Source of the DNA: Atrichornis clamosus
Taxonomy: Eukaryota; Chordata; Aves; Passeriformes; Menuridae
Direction of reading: 5' to 3'
DNA: 64,000 nt
Assembly: GCA_013400975.1 (NCBI GenBank)
Contig: WBMZ01003295.1
Location: 278,724-342,723, forward strand
Position numbers and translations under genes: made by a program. Shown here piece by piece: positions 27,201 through 39,200 of this stretch. The first letter of the stretch is position 1, and the number at the start of each line of letters is the position of its first letter. The notes beneath the pieces are model-generated. The model was given only the letters and a program-made list of their open reading frames with translations. It ran no database searches and had not been told where the DNA came from.

Positions 27201-30200
27201 ACTCAGTGGGAAGGTCACTGCAAGAAACACAGAGCTGAGAAACTGCACAGGATCTTGTTTGAACTAACATTTGAGAACGTCTTTCTATTTCTAATCCTAT
27301 TCCCCAGGTGTTTTCCCAGGCAGACTCTGTGCAGGGTCCCTGGGGAGAGCCTGTCTGGTGGTGAGGCAGATTGGCACTGGGAGCAGCAGGCTGGTGTTTA
27401 CTGCAGAGTGCGAGGACCAGGGGGGTTTATCTGTGCAAATGGAGTGAAGAAGTATCACATCAGAGGCTTTGCTAGCTGGCACTGGGGCTCAGCACCTCAT
27501 TTTTTGGATTGTGCAGAGCCGTTCTGCACTACAGGTTTTCCATTCTAGGGAATGGAAAGATACGAAGATCTTGCATTAAAACCTTAAAAGTGACTAAGAT
27601 ATTTAATTCTAATCAGCCACTTGTGTTTGAGTTACGGAGGCATTCAAAGAGATTGTAGACTTTGCTTTCAACTCCAGTCTTGCAAATTTATCCATGTTTT
27701 TTTCTGAGTAAATGTGCTTAGGGCACCAGCATCAAGCAGCAGATGTGTCCAGCTGTCTGCTTTGGGACTGGATATGGGAGGAGGTTTTTTAGATGATTTT
27801 TCAATGGCAGGGAAAAGAGTACATCAGAAACAAAGATATTGGGAATTTCTTGCTTTACTATTGTTTTACTAGTTGCCTGCCAGTTGTGTATTACATCCAA
27901 ACCTGCACATTTGTTGGTCTAGTTTCTCCCTCTCCTATATACAACTTCGGCAATAAACAAGATACCTGCAAAATCTAAAAGGAGGAGAAGGCTGATTTAA
28001 TTTTACCTCATGCTCCCAATATCTTGTCATTTGCTTCTGGCAATTAGCAACCCATTCAGCTGAGCTCTGAACAATCCCTGTCTCTTTTGCAGTTCAATAT
28101 TACAGAGAATACAAATAGAAATTGGATTAGCCCAGGCTTCCGTATCAAGTGGAAATAGGCAAAATGTTAAATATTCACTTATCAAAGAAGGCCGTTTATG
28201 ACAGTTTCATACTGTTGACAGTTTGTGCATAAAAGCACGAGAGATCATCTCCTCCCCCAAAAAGGGAGTATTTATTTGTTTTAGTGCTTTGCTTCAAAAA
28301 TTGAGCTAAAAAGAAATAATGAGAGGTTAAAAACATGCATGAATGACTTCTTTTGATGCAAACGAGAGGCCCAACAAGTGGAGGGAAGTTTGTGAAAAAA
28401 CAGCTGAAGTGCAGCTTTGCTGCCAGCCGGAGTTATTGGTGTCGTTAACGCGCTCCTGTGACAGCGAAAAATCGCAGCACCCCTTGTCTTCCTCGCCCAG
28501 GCAGGAGCAGCACCCCGGCACCGCGCGGGCTTCGTGAGTGCCCCCAGGTTCCCTGTGTTCGGTGGGGGCGTCCTGAGCCCCTGCAGCCCCTGCTCGGCAC
28601 CGCACCTGTGGGAAGAGGAGCTGCCGCCCCGAGCGCTGCTCGGGTTCCGCCCGCCCGGCCGCGGCGCTGCGGGGCTGCTCCCGGCGCCCGGGGCTGTGCG
28701 GCCCGCTCCGCACGCGGAGTGACCTCTGAGACGGGTGCGCGGCGCTCGCTTTCCACTGGCCGGGCCGGAAGAAACACTCCGTGGGCTCCCGAGCAGTGGG
28801 TCGGGGCCCTTCTGGACAACTTTCTGTTTCTTCGGTTTTTAAAGCACTTTCCTGAGCACGCCACGCCAGGAGGGCCGTGTCGTGATTTCGTGAATGAGCA
28901 TCGTAGGCTGAAACCATTATTTTCCTTCCTGTTACTTATTTTATATTTTTCTGCAAACAGGGAATCCCTATTACACAAAACCAAAATAGTTACTGCAACT
29001 ATCCCAGTAAAGGAGTTGACATTACACAGCAGTCCAAAGGCACTGCAAACAGCTGGTATTTAAAAGCCTGTCTTGAGGCTGATCACTTTGAACAAGCCTG
29101 ACAGCAAAACTGATGTGCTGTTAACTGCTGTATTTACTGCTCCTGAGTGCATATGGGAGATGAAGAGCTGGGTTTACAAGCAGGCTGTGCTGCAGGATGC
29201 AGGCTGAAGATACTGCATGGGGCCAGAATGTCAAAATTAAATAATCAGTTATCTCAGTGCAACTCGATGATAATATCACAAAAAATCATGCTGTATTTCC
29301 AAAGGGGTGCTAGTGGGAACCCTGAGGGCAAGAAGGCTTCCTGTGCTGCTTCTGTGCTGGCCATGAGGTGTCCAGCGCATCCTGCCAAGGACTATAGTCC
29401 CAGTTTTGCCTGGTACTGTCTGGGGATAAATATAGTCAATATAATAATCATCAATTTAATAAATTGATAAAGTGCCATCCCTCCTAGCAGCTAAGTTACT
29501 TGTAGGCTATAATTAAACCTACCTTCTCTTTTCTTTGATACACTTGTGGGTAGAGTGATATTTTTCAAGAACAAGTCATCCATCAAAAAAATAAAGAAAA
29601 TGAGGGTTTCGCTGAAATTTATTAGGAATTTGGCACATACAGCAACTTGAAAATGTTTCACACTGTACTAAATGTCTGTTTTACTTAAGGTGGTGACTGT
29701 GCTTAGAAATGGTTGGATTAAGCTTAGCAAATTAGTGTGCTGCATTGATATATTTTTCAGGATATTAACTGTGTTGTCAGCAGGAGGTTTTTTGTGTGAC
29801 CATTTTGTTCAGAGGTTTTGTGAGCTTTTCAAGAGATTTTTCTTTTGTGAGTGAGTGGTTAGAGGTTCTGGCCAGCTGTGACAATGCACTGTGAAAGAGT
29901 TTTTCAAGGTGCAAGGAGAGATGCAAGAGGATCTTGCCTTAACCACCCCAAATTTTCTTCCACGGGCAGATACAACTCCGCCAATCTTTGCTCTTAAGAT
30001 ACAGATCCTGGGTGGACCGACTGGGTGTGGAAGGGGGAAAACCCCTCCCGTTGCACCCAGTAGAGTTGCAGAAGGCTGTGGTGCCCTGACTGGCAGCGAG
30101 GTGCAGTGCTTTGTGGAGGGCAGCAGCAGGGCTGCTCTGCCTTGGGCTTCTCCTGCACTCCACAGAGCCCAGGGATTTGAGTTCATGGTCAGCCCTTTGC

Positions 30201-33200
30201 AGAAAATGGCCCCTTTATGCTGCATTTGGTATATTATTTTCTAGAAGTGGTGGGGCAGGAAGGGCAGAGCCTCACGGGTGCTGGGTCTGGTTCATCGGCG
30301 GTACCCAGACTCCGGTTGTGGAGCTGTGTGGCAAAGCAGGAGGGTGTGGCACCGACTGACAGCCTGAAATGCCATATTGCAGTTGCTGAGGAGTGAACAA
30401 ACAAATGTCTGGTACTTCGCAGGTGCCAGTTTATTGCTTCTGCCTTTTTTTAAAGTGACATTTATTTCTCTTTTAACTAGTGAGAACTTTGAGCGTGTTT
30501 TTCAGCAGCATCCAGACCATTGTTTCATTTTTATCCGTATTCAGTCACTTTTCTTGCTGCCCTTGATGATTAGAGCTCGGTGTTTTGTTCTGTCAAATAC
30601 TTCACCACATAGAAAATGTTGTTTTGGTTGTCTTGAAACTATTGATGAAAGAAAGCATCTGGTCTGTGTCGGGGATGGTTTGCAGCTGGGGACTTTCTGA
30701 GGATGATGGAGACACAACTGAGGTGTTCACTGTGCTATTTCTGGCACCTACCTGTGGCTGTACATAGGAAATTGGGTTAACAGAGGCTTGGGTTAGGTAT
30801 GACCTGGTGTTTTGTGTCTGTGGCTGCAGAACACATCAGTATGCCAAGGGAGTGAGGAGCTGAACCAGCCTTGAAATACAACAGCAGTCTTTGAAAATGA
30901 GAAACTAACAAATAATGTGTTATATTGTGATGGTCTTCATCTTTATGGTAAATATTGAGCCCCTGAAAGGAAATGGTAACAGAATTGCACTGCAAAAGGC
31001 AGTGTTTAATCCTCCCGCTGACCAAGTGCCCCTGTTGGTTTTATCACTCCACAAGCCAAAGCAAGAACATTCCTGTTGGCACACGTGACTGGCAAGCCAA
31101 ACCCAGCCCGTGTGTGTGGACCTGGTGCCCATTGCTGCGCACACCCCGAGCACAGCCCTCACCCTCGCCAGGGGCACGCGGGGCACGAGCCCTGTTCCAT
31201 GGGGGCTGGCGGGGCCACTCCTGGGAGCCTCTCAGAAAGCATCAGCTGTCATGGCAGAAGAGCTTTCCCTTTTTCACAGCCAGGAAAATCCACACTAAAA
31301 CCCCTTCCTTGAAGACTGTGATGAGTGTAAAACTGTGGTGGAGGTAAGGGGCTCTGCCAGAAGAGGTGGGGATGAATCTCAAAGAAGACCAGCACCCAAG
31401 ATTTCACAGATTTCACAGGATATTCTGAGCAGGAAGGGACCCACAAAGATTAACAAGTCCCAACTCCTGTGTGAACGGCCCCAGTGGTTGTTGGGATCAA
31501 ACCCACAGCCTTGGTGTTATTTGCAGCATGCTCTGACCAACTGAGCTAATGAGGTCACGGTGGGCAGAGGTCCCTCCAGCTGCTGCATCCCTACCTGCAC
31601 TTGGACATTTGGGACTTTCAGTAGCCTCTCTGCATCATTTTTATGAGGTTTATTAGTGCTACAAGATAAACGCAAATGTGTTGTGGGTCATTGGCTAGAG
31701 AAGAGACACCTTCTCATCACATCCCTAATTACTGCTCGTGTCGAGTGCTATGGCAACTGCCTTTTTGCAGGGCATCTGCACTCCAGTATCACAGGCTTTT
31801 TGGAGGAAGTCCAGGCTTTTTTGGACCTGTTGCTCCCCAAAATGTGCCACCCACCTGGGGAATTCAGCCTCATGGGGTATCAATTAGGACTCTGTATTCA
31901 GTGCTAACCATCTTTTTCCCCTCCTCCTTTTCTTTTGCAATCAGAGCTGGCATAGGATTTGTAATGCAGACACCCTACTGTGGATGTATGAAAGCTGTTC
32001 TGAGCTAAACTCAGGCTCTGGCACAGTGAGAAGGATGCCAGTGGGCAGATCTGCTTGTAACCCCTCCAGCCTGGGCAGTGCAGGGGCTGTAAGGTGATGA
32101 GGCCCTTTGCTCAGGGTGTGGCTGTCCCAGGGAGAGCCACCAGCCACACTCAGGGGTCTGCCCAGGGGCTCCCACATCGAGGAGGATGAGAAGGTAGTAA
32201 AGGTCTTCTGCTGGTATTCCCCATCATGATAGAAGGTCACCTAAAAGAGCATCTTTGGTGATGCTGAAACCACACATGTGGATATCTGAGATGCTTTTTG
32301 TCTGGCTTGGGCAGGGGGAGCCCTGCCTGCCAGCACTCAGCAGGGAACTGAGACCTGCTGGTTTCTCTCTGTGCCTCTCTAGGCAGAGCACATCCACCCT
32401 GGACTCCCTGTGTGACTCTGCAGCAGCTTCACGGGGACTTGTTGTGTAGGGAGGGAGCAGCCTTGAAGCAGGAAGAATAAAGGAGTGTGAGAATAAAGAA
32501 TAAAGTATCCTGAGACTACCAGAGTTACTCTGCTTGTTTGTGTTGAAGGTCAGTTCAGTTTACCTTTAAAAATCAGTGTTTTCCAGATTACTGGCTTTTA
32601 ATGAGAAGTCTGCTGCCCCGGTGCTCCGGAGGAAAGCACACGGTGCAGAGCTCACAGCTTTGGGCACCAGGATTTCCAGTGAACGTGGGCATGTGGTCTG
32701 GAGACTGGATCTGGGCAGCGTCTGTGTTAATGAGAGCTCAGATGGCTTATAAAGGCAAGGAGCTGCAGAGAAAGCCATGGGAAAATATTGCTATTAAAAT
32801 ATACAAAATACTGAAATACTGGTGTCCAGTGGGCCTGAGGACAGGTGTGCTGTGCAGCCCCAGTGCTGCTCACCTTCTGTCTGGCTGAGCAGGGTGAGCC
32901 ATGCTTGTCACACAGTGTGGAGAGAAGCAAAACTGTCCCTATCCTCATCATCATCTGCTTAAATCCCAAAGAAAGGTGTGCAAGGAAGGAGCTGAACCCT
33001 GGGATTAGGTGAGCAGAACATCCCTGGGGACACAAGACATCAGCCTTCAAACTGGTGAATGAAAATCCTGCTGATAGCAAAGGCAAGAAGGAGGAAAGAG
33101 ACCATCTCCCAAAGTACAGAATGTGTGATAAACCCCAATCCTGCACCATGGGTGATGAGACTCTATAATATAAAATTTATATGTGAAAACTTCATACAAA

Positions 33201-36200
33201 ATCCTCCTTTAGTTTCTATTTCTGGGCAATTATTTGTCCCTATTTTTTTTTTCTTCGTTACTAGGGCTTTGGAAAAAAATATGTTTTACTGCTGTGCCTT
33301 CAGAGGCCCTTACTGTGCTCACCAGGTGCTCAGTGATGGAGCACATGCCAAGGGAAAAATGAAGTTATTAGTTTTGCTTTGGAGACGGCAGCATTTTTCT
33401 CCCTTTCAGGAGCCCCCGTGGGAGCTGTTCTCTGTAGGTGTTTTAATCTAAATCATAGTGCTTCGGTGCTGGAAGTGTCCCAGTTAGGTGGTGATCCATA
33501 TGGACTTTGCAAAACTTTGCCTGTTTTATATAATACGGATTTTGGGAGGAACCTCTGCCTGGAGTGGATGATGATCCCTGTGTCAGCTCCTGCCTCATGG
33601 CTCTGCTCCATCCACTCTGGGAGTTCAGACACGTGGTGCTTCCTGCCCTGCTGGAAAAAGCAAATACCTGCTGGGTTCCTTCAGACTCGCTGCTCACTCT
33701 ATTTATTGGTTGTACTGAACAATGAACAGGGCAACTGTGCCTGCACCAGTATGTGCACCTTAGAATTATTCCTGCTGAAGCACACCACAAAACATATTCT
33801 AAATTTACGTCATGCAAGAAGCAGGGACATTTGGCAGGAGACAAAGACCATCCTTTAAAGTAAAGCCAGGTGGGCACCGCAGCCCTAACTGCCAGCTTGC
33901 CACAGCTAAAGAAATTAAAGCCAAAACTGATCTATGTTCTGGATACTTTTCTGACTGTGTCATTTGAAGCTGCAGGAGGCTGGATGCCCTTCTGATTGTG
34001 GACAGCCTTGGCATATGGTTTCTGCTGTTTCTTTGCATGTGGCACTTTAGATTTGGGAAGTTTCCTTTCTAAGTCATACCATAAGAGTGTTTTGGGGTTT
34101 GTTTTTTTTTAAAACAAGCAGGCAGGTGAAGGGGAGGTACTTGGATAGGTCTTGGGAAGGATTTACCAGGATTCACCAGAAGATATGATGATGGGCTTGG
34201 AAAGCTGCTTAATTTTTCAGAATTAAAGCTCCTGGCTGGCATCCAGTATTTGGTATTTCTCTTGCTCTGTCTGGAATAATTTCTCTCACTCTGGGGCTTG
34301 TGTAAAAAATGTTCCATTGAGTTCAGAAACTAATGATCAGAAGTGACCATCTGTGACCCCTTAGTAGGCATCTGGATGCACATTTGCCACTTCTGAGGTG
34401 TTGAGATAACACAGCACTGTTGCTGATGGAACTAGAAGCCATATCATCAGATATAATAATACTTTCCAGCTGCACTTGTTGTTTTTTAGTCTTTCCTAAA
34501 TGAAAATGAGTTCTGCAGGTGGCTAATGCTAGAGGATAATTTGTTTCCGTGCTCGTTTGAAGCCTTGTAGCAAACCCAAAGCTGTGAATAAAAGATGGAA
34601 ATAAAAGTAGAACGTGATTTCAGGAAAAAACCCTCCATTTTCTGTGCTGGTGAAGTGACTAAGCCTTGTGGCTGCTGATGCAAACCCTTCATCTGCCCAA
34701 GGAAAAGGGTTATTATCTTCAGCTGAAGCTGATCGGGCACTGAGCAGCATTTGAGCAGCATATCCAGGCAGATATTTGCATGAGAAATGTGAAGATGAGA
34801 CTTTGATGTATTTGCAACTTCTGAATTCCCATTATGTTTTTTATTGTACTGCCCGTTGGGACAGCCTGGGACACCTTTCCTTTGGCTCAGCTGAAACCCA
34901 GGAAGGGAATTTCACGCTCTGCTCCTCCACATTATCTTTTCCACTCTGAGATAACTTTTCCTCTCTACTCTTTAGCTGAAGTCTGGAGAAATATGTTAAT
35001 GACAGCAAGTCAGAGGCCATCAGCCTTGCCTTAGGGAGGCAGGGAGATGCTGGGAAAGAGAGGGAAAGAGGCTGGATTGCAGACTCATGGCTCTGTTTGT
35101 TGGAAGGAACCTCTGCAGGTCGTCAGCAGCACTGGACCAGGACATCCCTGGCTTTGCCATGCTGAGACTTCTTGGGATGCTCTCTGGATAACCCCTTCCT
35201 CTGCTGTGCCCACTGGGCTTGCTTATTAAGAGCTAATGCAAATAATCATGGTGGGAAATTTCCAGAAACTGGGGTTTTTTTCCTGCTGGAAAACACCGAT
35301 TTTCTTAAAGGCTGATCTCTTGAGCTTCTGAAGCTTGAGCTTCTGATCCAAGACCTGGAGATTGCATGGTACTGTCACCCTCCCGGAGGTCTGGCTGCTG
35401 GGATGCCCAGCTTGGGCTCATAATTCTTGGGCTGGTGGACACCCTAGTGCCACGTGTCCTCTGTCTGAGGGTGCCTGCTCCCTGGGATAAAGACACAAAG
35501 ATGGCATCATGTTTCAAAAAAGTCAGGTACAAAAGAAAAGAAACTTGTAAACTGAGGAAAAGCAGCAGAGTCAGTACAGGACAACTTTGATAAAAGCCTC
35601 TCCATGGACAAGCTGCAATCAGGAACACAGCATGGAAAGATGAGACTTCACAGGGAACCTCATTAACTCAGGTGCTCATCAAGCCACAATTTAATGCTGG
35701 GTGGGTTTTGGGGAGAGAAATATATTTCTTTCTGGTGTTTGTAGGAGGCACAGCCATCACTCTGGGCAGCCTCTTCCTGGTAGGAGTCATGGGGCTGTAA
35801 TTACTTTCTGGGTACCTTCACTTAATTAAGGCCACTGAGGAGACACTTGCAGCATGGTCATTGCTTTTTAAACTCCCACATACACAGGAGGAGTATCATG
35901 TTTGAGGTCTTTTCTTTTTCTTTGAAATAGTTGGATGGGAACTAGGAGGAAAAACTATTTCTTTACTGCCAGTATGTTCATCTGGTCAGATGATCCCAGT
36001 GTGTTTAAATGGGTGTGGGTGGTGAGTGATAAACTGTCAGTTTTTGTGGCCAAAGTAGTTCATGGCTTGGGCTCTGGCTTTTCAGAAGGTGCTCTAGGTT
36101 GAAAGCTGAGCTCTTGTGTTTGCCTTGTATTTCTGCTGGAGCAATTAGGTCCCAAATGGCAAATGGAGGATCTCCAAAGTATATCTTTGCCTTGGAAAGT

Positions 36201-39200
36201 AATCTCAAAGGGTGCACATTCCTAGCAAGACTGGGCGTGCAAGGCTGTGCTGCTCTGTGATACATCCTCATTGGTTGGAAAACAGGGAAAAGGTCTGAAA
36301 CCAAAAAGACTTGGATTTTCTTGATTTCTTTTTTTCCTGTAAAAGAACGACTTTTCTCTTGGAAAGAGATCAGATAGATGTGGCCTTTACTATGCAGAAA
36401 AAATTGTATAATGCAGAAATCTTTAATGACTTCTTCATTTGTACTTAAACTTCTTTATTATATTCTGCTTAGTTAGTTGGGTTATGGCTTCAATCAGCTC
36501 TTGAATTAGTTACGTTATTAATGTAATTACACCTAAAATTGAAAGCTAATTCACAGCCAAGTGTTCTGGTGGCTGAAAGACTTCTTTAATTTTTTTCCTG
36601 AAAACATGAGAACAACTTGTTGCGATTTTCCTTTTTAGCTTATTATTTTGTACAGGAATGTTGAATATTTGGCATCTGAAAAAAAAATTGGTAACTAATG
36701 CTGACCTAAATTGTTTTTCTGCTGAAGGGTTTTGTGACATGTAACTGTTCCAGAAATACCCTCTGAAGGGAAGCTCTGGGATGGAGGGTTAGGGATACAA
36801 GGGAGCTCATCAGGAGCCACCACCTCCCATTTCACAAGGCCTGAAACCAGATCCTGAATATTTGCACAATATAAAACTCTACTGGCATAACCCATGGTGG
36901 GGCTTAGTTACTAAAGCATTAAGCCACCAGGTCAGCTTGGAAATGGTTTTGTAGCTAGGTATGGCACACAGTTTGCGCTGTGCAGCTCGCACGCTGGGCC
37001 AGAAACGCGCGGTAACAGCGGTGGGGACGTGGCTCTGTGGCTGTGATGTTCCCAAGTGGGCAGCTCCTGGGGGATGGAAACAGCGTGCTCAAGTACCCAT
37101 TGATTTCTCCTTACAATTTTTCATCTGAACACTATCATGGTTTTTTATTCAGTCAGCTTGTGACTTCAGTAATTTCTTTCATTAGGCTTATTCTGAAGGC
37201 AAGATGACTTAAAATTAAAAGCAACTTCTCAGCCGAGTTAACATTCAAGCAGAATGAAGTGCACACAAGTGCAGGATGCAGGTCGGGTGGCACTTCGGGC
37301 AGGCAGCACCCCACGAGCTCGAGAAGTTTGTGTTTGCCTTGATTTGGGACCAAGGCAGGGCTACAGGAGGATGCTGTCAGTGAAAGCACTGTTGAAAACT
37401 TCTCTTTGCCTAATCCACTTATGTTGACAGGTTAGACAGAGCAGGGATGAGTTTAGTTAAAGAAATAACTTTCCAGGATATAAATGGACTGATAAAATAT
37501 AATTCTATTAAGAGATCATTCCAGTCCTTGAATGGCATTAATGATTGTGTGGGAATCAGAGGCACAAAGAGATTAGCAGCAATCTTTATTTCCCAAGCAG
37601 GTTGTCTGTTGAGATGTTGTTACATAAACTTAATGTTCATGTATTAAGAAGTAATTGTGCAATTTTATCTGGAGGGAGTCCCGGGCAAGAGCTTTTTCAC
37701 AGGGGCAGAATTAGGAGGATTGGTCCATTGAGAAAACTAAATTTTGTACATTTTTATTCTGAGTAAGTGGGAATAAACACATTCCTGTGCCTCACCAGGG
37801 TGTTGCCAGGCTGGATGTTTGTAAGGAAGTCAGAGGAGGTGATGTGCTGGATGCGCTGGGTCCCCCTCAGGCACAGGTCCCTCCTCGGTGAGGGGGGTGC
37901 ACAAGTACCCATTTCCCTCTCAGGGAATATCCAAAATAACCTCTGAACCTGTTCCAGCTGCACAGATGCTGAAGATGCAGCAGGGTGTGGATACCCTGAC
38001 TGGCACCAACGCTTGCCTCCTGTACAGGCTGTCCCCATGGGTGACTGGGGGATGCTGAGGGGGCGGGTGACATTGCGGGAGGGCATCTGGGGTTAAGCCT
38101 GCAGGAATCCTAACTGTAGCCTTCATCTGTCCTTTGCATTAAAATTGTCTTTCTTTCTCTCTCTTTTTTTCCTGCTTCCTCCCCTACCTCGTTCTCCCCC
38201 TCTTCCAGCAACGTGGACACCAAGGAGCTGTGTGGTGAGTGCAGTCCCTCTCTTTGGGCAAAAGCCATCATTGTGTGCACGAGGGCCTGTGAAGGATGCA
38301 CAAAACCCAGCACAGAACTTGCAGTGCTGTGGCAGCTGCAGAGCTGGGGGATCTCAGCCCTGCTGCTGCCTTGCCCCTTATTCCACCGGAAAATTGGCAA
38401 AACTGTTCTTCACTTTCTTGCAACACAAATGGGGTCAGAGCTAAGTGAAGGACACGGATCCCATTCAATAACAAGCTGGAGTTTAATTTCTGGAGATGTC
38501 ATGGCTTCCAGCTTCGCTCTGAAGTTCAATAAACCCATATCCCTCTGCAACACCCGTAACGTGTTTCTCCTTAGGCCAACCTTCATGTTTCCCAGCAGGC
38601 TGCCTGAGGGGTACACCACCTCTGCTGCACCTCCCACAGCTTGCTGAAATTAAAGGCTGAACAGAAAATCTGTGATAATATTTTGTTGCACACCTTGACC
38701 AGAAAGGGAATATTTCCTGCTGGGATTTCTGAGGGGTTTTGCCTCAATAGTAGGTGACTCATGCTGCTCACTCAGGTGTTTTTTCCATGGACACTTGATA
38801 TTGGGAAGTGTTTCCTGCACCCCAGCTTTTTGGGAGGAGATGGGGGTATAAAGGTGTGTGGCCCTGCAGAGGGCTCATCTATCTCTTCTCCTTCCCTCCA
38901 ACACCAGGATGCAGAAAAACATACAAAGCCACCTCAGCAGGTCTTTACCATTTACCTTAATCACTTTTCCACTAATTACAGCCTTTGGAAGTCTGGCTGG
39001 GAGTGGGTTGTGCAGCCAGAGATGCAGTTACTGGGTGCCTGTGCCAGCACCAGGAAGTTACTCCTTATTCCTGATACTTTAAAGACCTCTCCATCCAAGG
39101 CAGCCTGTGGGTGTGCCTTCACCAGGACATTGTCCAGGGTTTCTCTCCTCTTAGTGTACTCAACCCCTGCCCCGTTCTGAGCAACCAAGCCTGCAGCAAA

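Larger units (their letters stand above)
21285..38208 (+). other. NECAB2: NECAB2 intron 3 (16.9 kb)
   Basis: GT-AG intron with donor gtaagt and acceptor ctcttccag preceded by a long pyrimidine tract. It contains an isolated CpG island at about 28440-28800, a tRNA-derived SINE at 31401-31557, a pair of diverged direct repeats (21691-21745 and 22565-22616) and AT-rich unique sequence. No additional exon or RNA gene could be supported. The 196-codon and 201-codon open frames over the CpG island are best explained by GC-rich composition. Confidence 0.85.

Noticed and set aside
28327..28917. 196-codon minus-strand open frame over the intronic CpG island (and overlapping 179- and 201-codon frames)
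   Set aside because: Three frames on both strands are open at once because stop codons are rare in GC-rich DNA. No family motif, no signal peptide and no consistent splice partner was seen.
31485..31550. tRNA-Ile gene
   Set aside because: A-box and B-box resemble tRNA-Ile but the acceptor stem is not intact and the sequence continues into a CR1-like tail, so it is a SINE head.
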